Shown here in pieces: positions 6,802 to 13,910 of a stretch of DNA of 14,030 nucleotides. Within the stretch, counting starts at the first letter, position 1; each line of letters begins with the position of its first letter. Location of the stretch: NCBI GenBank assembly GCA_019217005.1, contig JAHBNG010000190.1:1-14030 (forward strand), read 5' to 3'. Made by a program: the position numbers and the translations under genes. Source of the DNA: Chloroflexi bacterium TSY. GTDB lineage: Bacteria; Chloroflexota; Anaerolineae; Caldilineales; Caldilineaceae. The notes beneath the pieces were generated by a model. That model was given only the letters and a program-made list of their open reading frames with translations, had not been told where the DNA came from and made no database searches.

Positions 6802-8202
6802 TTAAGCATTGTTCAGATTAAAGCCAAACGCTTCTGCCGCGTCTAGAATAACTTCTGCGGCCCGCGTCAGTTGTGCCTTTGTATGCTCCGACGTCACAAA
6901 GAAGCGCAACCGTGCCTGGTCCGGTGGTGCTGCGGGATATTGCATCACGCCCGCGTCCAAGCCATGCCGCTGTATGAAATCGAGAACGGGCAGCGTCAGT
7001 GCATCTTCTCCAAAGATGACGGGCACAATCCAGCTCTCGCTCAGACCGATATTGACCTTGCCGCGTAACCGATCGCGCAAGAATTGACCATTAGCGTGAA
7101 GCCGTGCCCGCCGTACATCCCCGTCTGCATTCCCCGCCATCTCTAGCACACGGGTCACGCCCGCAGTTACGGCTGGGTCTAATGCGCACGAGAACATGCG
7201 GCTCTTGGCGAAGAAGTTGAGATACTGGGCAACCTCCCTGGTGGCATAGCACGCACCGCCGATGCCGCCAAAGGCTTTGCTAAAGGTGATCATCAGCAGG
7301 TCGACCTCCTCCAATACCCCCATCCCCGCGGCCATGCCTTTGCCTTGGGGACCAATCATGAGCATGGAGTGCGCTTCATCGACCAACACTTTGGCACCAT
7401 AGGCTTTTGCTACAGGCACAAGCTCATCCAGCTTGCCAAAGTCGCCATCTGCACTATAGCACCCTTCCACACCGACCAGAATCCGCATCTCCTTGCCATC
7501 TGGTTGGGTGCGAATCCGCTTGAGTAGTGATGCCAAATGGTCTGCATCGTTGTGGCGAAAGTAGCGGACTTCTGCGCCTGAAAGTTGCGCGCCTTCTTGT
7601 AATGAGGCATGGCAGATCTCGTCAAAGACAATAGTGTCACCCGGCTTAACGAAAGCAGCGATGGTTCCCGTATTGGCCCCAAAGCCAGAGGGGAAGATAG
7701 AAACGCTGCGATTCGGTAGGCCAAAGAAGTCGATGACCGCCTGCTCTAAAGCCATATGCAATTCCAGGCGCCCACCGATCAGCGGCGAACTACCTGAACC
7801 CAAGCCATACTGGTCTAGCGCATCCTTCGCTGCCGCAATCACGTCAGGGTGGCGACTGTAGCCCAGGTAGAAGCTGTAGGAGGCAAAACTCAACACATCT
7901 AGCCTGGGTCCATCTATTCGCTGGATTTGCACCGCCGTGTCTTGGGTGTCGGTGCGGTACGCTTCGAGAGGATAGCCATTTTCCGTACGTGCGTCGTGGA
8001 CCCAGTGGCTGAAGCGGTCGATTTCACCGTAGGCAATGGCGTCAGCGCGGCTGAAGGTGTCGAGCGTTTGGCGAGTATAGTGACGAGGCGTTTCAGACTG
8101 CAAATGGCGATGCTGGTCCCTACTGGCGTTGGGCACAGAGCCATTTGCTTGCCGGGCCAGAATTTGGCGTGCGAGTTCACGTTTTTCTTCGATGGTTGGC
8201 AT
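6802..8202 (-). CDS. Alpha-oxoamine synthase (PLP-dependent aminoacyl/acyl condensing enzyme, BioF/SPT/CqsA superfamily)
   Basis: This family decarboxylatively condenses an amino acid with an acyl thioester to give an alpha-amino ketone. In the 466-aa product the PLP-binding lysine is K309 in TFSKAFGG, the cofactor aspartate lies in VDEAHSM (D275), the ring-stacking histidine is H198 (DEICHAS), and GSGSSPLIGG (135-144) and the RFFVTSEHT C-terminal segment are also typical. About 60-100 residues precede the catalytic core, longer than in BioF. The start at 8202 has AAGGA 9-10 nt upstream, overlapping the end of the ACP gene (3-bp gap), so the two are likely coupled. The adjacent ACP suggests an acyl-ACP rather than acyl-CoA donor (inference). 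Product could be a sphingoid-like base, pigment precursor or signal; the sequence does not decide the amino acid used. Confidence 0.88.
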   Translation of the reverse strand: MPTIEEKRELARQILARQANGSVPNASRDQHRHLQSETPRHYTRQTLDTFSRADAIAYGEIDRFSHWVHDARTENGYPLEAYRTDTQDTAVQIQRIDGPRLDVLSFASYSFYLGYSRHPDVIAAAKDALDQYGLGSGSSPLIGGRLELHMALEQAVIDFFGLPNRSVSIFPSGFGANTGTIAAFVKPGDTIVFDEICHASLQEGAQLSGAEVRYFRHNDADHLASLLKRIRTQPDGKEMRILVGVEGCYSADGDFGKLDELVPVAKAYGAKVLVDEAHSMLMIGPQGKGMAAGMGVLEEVDLLMITFSKAFGGIGGACYATREVAQYLNFFAKSRMFSCALDPAVTAGVTRVLEMAGNADGDVRRARLHANGQFLRDRLRGKVNIGLSESWIVPVIFGEDALTLPVLDFIQRHGLDAGVMQYPAAPPDQARLRFFVTSEHTKAQLTRAAEVILDAAEAFGFNLNNA

Positions 8203-8205
8203 GCG

Positions 8206-8535
8206 CTATTGTCCTTGCAAAAGTGTATCTAGCTCGGCTTCGGACATGGCATCCACGCTTTTGGAGATGGTCGATAGGTCGCCATTTTTCAGGCTGACAG
8301 CCTCTTCCAACAGGTTCAGTAAACCGGCTAAGTTTTGGGCGCTATCCAGCTTGGTGCGATCGACCTTCACCCGGAGTGCACGCATCGAATCGGAGACAAC
8401 CTCCACTACATCGATGGAATCTGCGCCCAGGTCGGCCATGCGATCGGTTTCGTTGATTTTGCTTGTTTCATCAAGGTCGTCGATAATTTCGACCATGTAG
8501 GATTTGACAACATCAAAAATTTCGTTGCGGGTCAT
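8206..8535 (-). CDS. Acyl carrier protein
   Basis: The 109-aa protein carries the phosphopantetheine attachment motif LGADSIDVVEV, with the modified serine at residue 40. The acidic helices around it and the hydrophobic pattern fit the four-helix ACP fold. It is longer than a FabC/AcpP-type ACP (about 80 aa) through a C-terminal extension of about 30 residues ending AMSEAELDTLLQGQ, which may serve as a docking element for the neighbouring synthase (inference). AGGAG lies 8 nt before the ATG at 8535. The gene sits between the SDR and the AOS, as expected for the acyl donor of the condensation. No phosphopantetheinyl transferase lies in the window, so activation must come from elsewhere. Confidence 0.92.
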   Translation of the reverse strand: MTRNEIFDVVKSYMVEIIDDLDETSKINETDRMADLGADSIDVVEVVSDSMRALRVKVDRTKLDSAQNLAGLLNLLEEAVSLKNGDLSTISKSVDAMSEAELDTLLQGQ

Positions 8536-8587
8536 TCAGAATACTCCTAAATCTTGAATATTGAATTATGTGATATACTTACTGAAA

Positions 8588-9451
8588 TCAGTCGATGGAT
8601 ATAGCTTGAATGGGAAATTCCATATCTCCCTCTGTAGATTCTTTCGATTTGAGCAAGTCGATCGGACTCGCTAACCCCCACCCTTCATCTATCGTGATCA
8701 CCTGCCCGGTTACCGCATCCATGTATCCCGAACACAACGCCACACACGCCTTGGCCACTTCCTGCAGATCGAGCAGCATTTGGGGGTGACGTGCCTCTAG
8801 CTCTTCAAAGACGCCATCACCAAAGGTCGCACGTGCACTGGCTGTATCGAGAAAGCCTGGTCGGATCGCATTGACGCGCGTTCCGTGAGATTTTAGCCGA
8901 AAGGCTAGATAGCGACAGAGCGTTTCTAGTACCGACTTAGAAACGCCGATCAAGTCATAATTGGGGTGGCAGACCTGGCCTCCGTCGCTGGAGACGCCAA
9001 TGACGTAACGTGGGTAGCATCCAAAGATTTCGTACGCAGCCTGAACCAAGTCGACCACGGGCCAAGCAGAATAGGCTAAGGAGCGTTCCAGGGCACGACG
9101 GCGTAGGTCACCCAGGTCGGTGACGGTTTTGCCAAAGGCTACATTGCTGATGATGATGTCCAATGTGCCCGACTCGTCTTGAATTGTCTGCATCAGGCGA
9201 CGCGTATCGTCTATGTTGCTAACATCGCTTTCGACAATACAGGGCGTTTTCAATCCCTTGTGGATAAACTCAGCCATGATTTCGCTCTCGTCGGCACTGC
9301 CCCATCGGTGGGTCAGATAGATGGTCGCGCCAACCTTGGCGAATTCAAGCCCAATGGCTTTGCCAAGACCGCGCGTACCGCCTGTAATCAGAACGGTTGG
9401 CGCGGTGCTGGTTTCATCTGAATAGGGCGAAGCGGAGTGTAAGTCGATCAT
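8588..9451 (-). CDS. Short-chain dehydrogenase/reductase, FabL-like enoyl-ACP reductase type
   Basis: This is a 287-aa Rossmann-fold enzyme with NAD(P)-binding TGGTRGLG (23-30), SNVAFG in place of the usual NNAG, and VSSDGG near the active site. The catalytic pair is Y165 and K172 in YDLIGVSK, a Tyr-x6-Lys spacing as in enoyl-ACP reductases (FabI/FabL) instead of the Tyr-x3-Lys of ketoreductases. The following ETLCRYLAFRL and VNAIRPGFLDT segments resemble FabL. It would reduce a 2-enoyl chain on the neighbouring ACP, though a different reductase role cannot be excluded. It is the first gene of the operon; its ATG at 9451 is about 27 nt behind the predicted transcription start and has no strong Shine-Dalgarno. 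The C-terminus runs about 30 residues past the usual SDR end. Confidence 0.85.
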   Translation of the reverse strand: MIDLHSASPYSDETSTAPTVLITGGTRGLGKAIGLEFAKVGATIYLTHRWGSADESEIMAEFIHKGLKTPCIVESDVSNIDDTRRLMQTIQDESGTLDIIISNVAFGKTVTDLGDLRRRALERSLAYSAWPVVDLVQAAYEIFGCYPRYVIGVSSDGGQVCHPNYDLIGVSKSVLETLCRYLAFRLKSHGTRVNAIRPGFLDTASARATFGDGVFEELEARHPQMLLDLQEVAKACVALCSGYMDAVTGQVITIDEGWGLASPIDLLKSKESTEGDMEFPIQAISID

Positions 9452-9484
9452 ATCTAGGCTTATTCAACGTTTTACGTGCATGGT

Positions 9485-9514
9485 ATTATAGATACTGGCG
9501 AAGACTCTCCTCAA
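9485..9514 (-). promoter_or_regulatory. Sigma70-like promoter of the biosynthetic operon
   Basis: On the minus strand a perfect TATAAT (-10, 9485-9490) lies 18 bp downstream of TTGAGG (-35, 9509-9514). The inferred start would fall near 9478, leaving a leader of about 27 nt before the SDR start. It is the best promoter match in the divergent region and points into the operon. Confidence 0.6.
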
Positions 9515-9580
9515 ACAGTGATAATAGATCGCGCGGAGCGTCTGGCCCGTTGTTGTTCGTCAGGTTATCACAAACCGAGC

Positions 9581-9634
9581 CCGAGCGATCCGAGTTGTAC
9601 TCGGAATCTGCTCCGAATCTGCTCAGTAGCGACG
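9581..9634 (+). repeat. 54-bp dyad repeat, right copy (operator-like)
   Basis: It is the partner of 4333-4386. Here the dyad is perfect: CCGAGT, TGT, ACTCGG, followed by two GAATCTGCTC units and CAGTAGCGA. It lies between the divergent operon promoter (about 67 bp away) and the STAND gene start (about 102 bp away), a suitable position for an operator controlling either direction. No T-tract follows the stem, so a terminator is unlikely. Confidence 0.75.
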
Positions 9635-9736
9635 AGATTAATCGAAAATGACGAAGTTGAAGAGTAAAAGTAGAGAAGGTGGAGGAGAAGCGGAAGTAAC
9701 TCACCCACGAACCCAATCAGAAAAGAGGAGAATCGT

Positions 9737-10042
9737 ATGGCGCAATCGGCAAAGCGTTTCGCCGAACTGTTGCAAGAAGGTATCACAACCATCGCCGACC
9801 GTACATCCAAACCCAAAGGAGTGATCCGAGACCAGCTGGGTTATGCCATTGGTCGCAAAGGTGGCAGCGCCATCGAGTATTGGGCCTACGGCGATGGCCG
9901 CATTCCTAAACAACAATCAGAGGTAGCGGCCCTGGCCCGTGTCCTTGTCGAGGTCGGAAATTTGGATCAACACTGGATAATCTCCTTTTTGGAAAGTGCT
10001 GGGTATCCCGACCGTGATTCGTTGATATCTATGCTCTTTCCC
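9737..10042 (+). repeat. Copy 2 of shared STAND N-terminal module
   Basis: This is the partner of 865-1173. It encodes residues 1-102 of the intact STAND protein: RFAELLQEGIT, SKPKGVIRD, LGYAIGRK, SAIEYWAYGDG, IPKQ and EVAALARVLVE are shared with little change. The order of helix-like segments (IRDQLGYAIGR then SAIEYWAYGDGRIPKQ then EVAALARVL) resembles an XRE-type helix-turn-helix, an inference from pattern only. Confidence 0.8.
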
Positions 10043-12361
10043 GATGCTTCTTCCTCACTATCCCACAACCTGCCGCTCCCGCCAACGCCCTTTGTTGGCC
10101 GCGAAAAAGAACTAGTCGAGTTGGCCGACTTGCTTGCTAATCCCAACTGCCGACACATTACGCTGGTGGGGCCGGGCGGCAGCGGCAAGACCCGTCTCGC
10201 CATCGAAGCAGCCAGGCATTTATACTCTGCTCTGCATGAAAACTGGAGTTCACCACAAGAACTTAGCCAAAATGAAGACCCCAGTTTCCATCACAACCGC
10301 AGTATACGTGCCCAAATTTCCAGTGCTGCTGGGAAAACGCACGCATCAAGACGGTTTCAAGATATCTATGGCGATGGCCTCTATTTTGTGCCACTTGCCG
10401 CTGTGGAACACAGCGACACTATTCCCGCGGCTACGGCAACAGCCATGGGTATTCCTTTAGAAGGCAGCGGTGCAGTCATCACCCAGCTTTTAGATCGCAT
10501 TTGCGAACTGAAACTGCTTCTCATTCTGGACAACTTCGAACAGTTTCTGCCCGATACGACTTTCGTCAATACAATGATGGATGCTGCGCCCAGCGTCACC
10601 ATGGTCATCACCTCCCGAGAGCAATTGCGCCTTTATGGTGAACATTGTTATGAAGTGGCGGGCTTGCCGACAGGAGACGCGATGACAAACTATGCCGATC
10701 CAAATTCGGCTGCAATTCGGCTATTTATACAACGAGCAAAGCAGCGGAACGCGAATTTTCAGCCCAAAGACAATGAGTTGACAGACATAGCACAGATCTG
10801 TTCCATGGTTGATGGGATCCCCCTTGGCATTGAGCTTGCCGCCAGTTGGGTAGGCGTCTTGAGCTGTCAGCAAATCATAGGGGAATTGGACGCGAGTTTA
10901 ATCGATTTTTCAACAACCTATAGGGATATCGATAAACGTCACTCTTCGTTGGGTGCCGTTGTCCAACACTCTTGGAAACGTCTATCCAAACAAGAACAAG
11001 ACATTTTACAACGCCTCTCTGTCTTTCGTGGGGGATTTGATCTGGAGGCTGGAAGGGCTGTTACAGGTGCTTCACTCCCACAGCTTGCGGCTTTGGTTCA
11101 TAAGTCGCTTCTGCAGTCGCAGACCTCTGAACGATATGAAACCCACGAGTTCATTCGCCAATTTGCCGGAGAGCAACTGCGCAAAAGTGGACTTGAGTTT
11201 GATGCACGGGAACGGCATTTGCATTATTTTATAACCCTGGCGGGCAAAGGGGACAAGCGACTGTTAACCGCAGAGCAACTGCCATGGCTCCAGCAGTTCG
11301 AGAAAGAGCACGACAATATAAGAGCCGCGTTGAGATGGAGTATCCACTTGACCAAAATGCCTGATAGTGGCATTCCATTGATTGCTAATCTGGGTTGGTT
11401 TTGGTACTTCGCTGGCCATTGGCGAGAGGCGTTTACTTGGATCGAAAAATTCCTCCCACCCAATGGACAATTTGCAACCACAAGTGAATATGCCAAGGCC
11501 CTCTACAATGCTGGCGGTATTGCCGTTTCTATCGACAGATATGAGCAGGCACTAGACTATTTCAATGCTTCCATCGAGATCAGCCGCCAGCTCAACGATA
11601 GAGAGACCTTAGGATTTGCCCTAAGCTTGGTTAACTTACTCTATGTCTACACTGGAGACTATGACGCTGGCAAGTCTGCGGCCCTTGAGAGTATTGCCCT
11701 CTTTGACGCCATCGATTACCAGCCCGGTTATTATTGGGCATTGGGTACGCTAGGAGAAGCTCTACTCTATAGCGGCGAGTTTGCCGCGGCGCAGGTAGAA
11801 TTTGAGAAGTGTGTCCAATACTATAATCACCTGGGTGTCAATTCGCTGCAGCCCTATGCCCTGCTCCACCTCGGCAAAGCCGAATATTACTTGAAGCATT
11901 ATGATCTGGCCCACGCCTATTTAACAGATGCCATAAAACTCGCCAGGGAGCTGCAAGCCCAGCGTTTTACTGCCCTGGCCCTCCATGGCTTAACCCAAGT
12001 TTGTTTGCACAACAACGAATGGAGACAGGCGTCCCAGCATTTGCGAGAGGCGTTGCTCATCTTCCACAGACTGGGCGATCATGTGGGGCTGGCAGAGTGT
12101 TTCGATACAACCGCCGTGCTATTCAGGTTTGTCGGTCAACATGCAGATTCTGCCAGGGTGCTGGGTGCATCTGAGCGGTTCCGCCAGGAGATTGGTATCC
12201 CTGTGTTTGCCGGAAATCGGTCGGTGCACCAAACTGAAATCAACCATCTGCAAGATTTGCTGGGGCAGAGACGGTTTGAATCGGCTTGGGTGGAGTGGCA
12301 GTCTATCCCGTACCAGAGTGTGGTTGATTTGTGTGTTGAATACATGCTCCATAAGACTTAA
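9737..12361 (+). CDS. STAND NTPase/TPR regulator, intact (AfsR/LuxR-like ATPase with N-terminal HTH-like module)
   Basis: The 874-aa product starts at 9737 behind a strong AGAGGAG 6 nt upstream. Domains: shared N-terminal module (1-102), FVGRE, Walker A GPGGSGKT (145-152), Walker B LLLILD (~260-265), the sensor VITSRE, GIPLGIELAA, a winged-helix-like segment (about 410-480, SWKRLSKQEQDILQRLSVFRGGF), then TPR-like repeats to the end. It is divergent from the biosynthetic operon and is likely its regulator or a sensor linked to its product (inference from position). An atypical 40-residue polar insertion (about 167-206) separates the Walker A helix from GDGLYFVPLA, where related ATPases usually run on directly. 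The stop codon TAA lies within the TTAAA target of the downstream IS, so the protein end is unchanged by that insertion. Confidence 0.9.
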   Translation: MAQSAKRFAELLQEGITTIADRTSKPKGVIRDQLGYAIGRKGGSAIEYWAYGDGRIPKQQSEVAALARVLVEVGNLDQHWIISFLESAGYPDRDSLISMLFPDASSSLSHNLPLPPTPFVGREKELVELADLLANPNCRHITLVGPGGSGKTRLAIEAARHLYSALHENWSSPQELSQNEDPSFHHNRSIRAQISSAAGKTHASRRFQDIYGDGLYFVPLAAVEHSDTIPAATATAMGIPLEGSGAVITQLLDRICELKLLLILDNFEQFLPDTTFVNTMMDAAPSVTMVITSREQLRLYGEHCYEVAGLPTGDAMTNYADPNSAAIRLFIQRAKQRNANFQPKDNELTDIAQICSMVDGIPLGIELAASWVGVLSCQQIIGELDASLIDFSTTYRDIDKRHSSLGAVVQHSWKRLSKQEQDILQRLSVFRGGFDLEAGRAVTGASLPQLAALVHKSLLQSQTSERYETHEFIRQFAGEQLRKSGLEFDARERHLHYFITLAGKGDKRLLTAEQLPWLQQFEKEHDNIRAALRWSIHLTKMPDSGIPLIANLGWFWYFAGHWREAFTWIEKFLPPNGQFATTSEYAKALYNAGGIAVSIDRYEQALDYFNASIEISRQLNDRETLGFALSLVNLLYVYTGDYDAGKSAALESIALFDAIDYQPGYYWALGTLGEALLYSGEFAAAQVEFEKCVQYYNHLGVNSLQPYALLHLGKAEYYLKHYDLAHAYLTDAIKLARELQAQRFTALALHGLTQVCLHNNEWRQASQHLREALLIFHRLGDHVGLAECFDTTAVLFRFVGQHADSARVLGASERFRQEIGIPVFAGNRSVHQTEINHLQDLLGQRRFESAWVEWQSIPYQSVVDLCVEYMLHKT

Positions 12362-12471
12362 ACTTTACTTTCTGGTAAAGGCTTGAGTGACAAAGGGCAA
12401 ACCGAAAGGGGCGGAAAAAAGAATCCACCCTGAAAAAACGGGATAAAATGTAAAAATAGTGCTCGGCTAGT

Positions 12472-13910
12472 TTAAGCAGCGGCATTGAGGCGGCGATGAG
12501 CGAGAACGCCTTTAGGTAAATGGTGTGAAACCGGGGGTGGTTCATTTTAGGCGGACAATTAGGTTTACATTTTTGCAAAGAGAAAAGATGTTTATATTTT
12601 CTACTTTGAGCCATGCTCAGGCAGAAAATGACCTCAATATAGATTTTTATCTATGTATCAAAAGTGTAAACCTAATTCTGAACCACCCCTGAAACCGAGG
12701 CCTTTTTCCGAAAGTCAGGGTCGAGTTGGTCAGGAGTTGGAAAAAGAGCACTCGAGAGAACACGGCGCAGCCTGCCGGGAGTGGATTGAGGCTCTCGATC
12801 CCAGTAGCCAGTCGGTATGGGAGGAAGAGAAGCGGCTAAATGGGAAAGAAGATTGCCAGCAAGCAGCCCCAGTTCAGGTAAGCGGAAACAAGCCTCATCG
12901 GCATGAACAAATTGACGATGTAAGCCAATCATCTGCTTGGAAGCCAAGGGGGGAGGTTCAACAGGCCAGCGTTCCAGGTAGACAAGATAAATGGTTTCAG
13001 GCTGCAAAGTCATAACGGTCGCCAAAACCAAAGGTGTGTTGTAGGCCGGATCCTGAATGACGTAAATCGAGTAGGTACGGTTGGCTGTATCCACCTTGGT
13101 TGTTCTGGGGACGAGATTGTGCCATGCTTGATAGCAAATCAGGCGACCACTATAGAGAAAGCGACCAGACGAGTCCGGAGTTGTAGCCTCGAGGCGCTTT
13201 CCATAGCTGCGAGAGAGCGGACGCACAATATCACCATATTCAGGTGGTCTGCCTTTTTCTTTGCGTTTGGGTAACTCATTGCGGCGCACTGTGCAGTTAA
13301 TCGCTTCCCGCAGGACAAATCGGTCTATGCCGCTTTCTAGCATTTCTCTGATTGTAAACCCGGCATCGACCACTGCCACTTCGTCTGACTCCAGTGATTT
13401 CTTCGTCTCTGTCAGCAGCTTTTCCGAAACTCACTTTCCTTTGTTCCAACCGTGCATCTCATGATTGCCTTGAGCAGTGGCACTCGCTTCCCGCCTATCT
13501 CCCCGAGCTTATCATCACTCCAAAGATGAGCGGGCAATGCCCGACGAGCCGTTGAGTTATAGAGTCGGTTCACTTTCCCTTACAGCTTCGGTCGCCAGAA
13601 CCCTGTGATATCTATGCTTTTCACTCGGTACCCTTCTAACTTTTTTTGCCTCCCATTCCCTTTCCACTCCCTTCTTCTTACGACCCAGCAGACTTGTGAT
13701 ATCCCATGATCCATATCAGCTCCACCAGCTTCGCCGGGCTCCTCATCTTCAAACCCGCTTTCTTTCAATGCGCTATGGATTGCTCCTCGACTTTTCAGAA
13801 ACGACCCATTCAGCATTGCCCACATCAGACGCATTACATTTACGTTTGTTCCCATCGGCGTTGCACTACATTCATCGTACTGCTATAGTTATTTCTGGCG
13901 CGGTTAGCAT
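12472..13910 (-). pseudogene. DDE transposase (IS4/IS701-like), inactivated
   Basis: The original start is the ATG at 13910 (MLTAPEITIAV) behind GGAGGAAGG. Then come MRLMWAMLNGSFLKSRGAIH, KKLEGYRVKSIDITGFWRPKL, VAVVDAGFTIREML and the hallmark LERWPVEPPPLASKQMIGL (the R-W-x-x-E region with the catalytic Glu). Lesions in order: a frameshift near 13870-13882; an in-frame TAA at 13580-13582 right after FWRPKL; a frameshift at a run of four A's (13420-13423) between SEFRK and LLTETKKS; and a MITE insertion (12534-12689) 22 codons from the end. Taking the MITE out restores the C-terminus KASVSHHLPKGVLAHRRLNAAA up to a stop at 12472. Without the lesions the protein would be about 424 aa. It cannot make an active enzyme as it stands. 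Confidence 0.88.
12534..12689. mobile_element. 156-bp MITE nested in the transposase gene
   Basis: The ends are inverted: GGGGTGGTTCA at 12534-12544 and TGAACCACCCC at 12679-12689. Inside these, AATTAGGTTTACA pairs with TGTAAACCTAATT. The left arm carries about 11 extra bases (TTTTAGGCGGAC region) between the two blocks. It is flanked by the 8-bp direct repeat TGAAACCG (12526-12533 and 12690-12697). Excision of element plus one duplication restores the transposase C-terminal frame, which confirms the limits. It has no coding capacity. Terminal repeats and duplication length differ from the MITE at 3012-3226, so it belongs to another family. Confidence 0.9.

Noticed and set aside
9581..9634. 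Dyad repeat as a rho-independent terminator
   Set aside because: The stem is not followed by a T-run on either strand.
12653..13015. Plus-strand frame of 120 codons in the IS
   Set aside because: It is the antisense of the conserved transposase C-terminus; the minus strand shows the RWPVEPP block.
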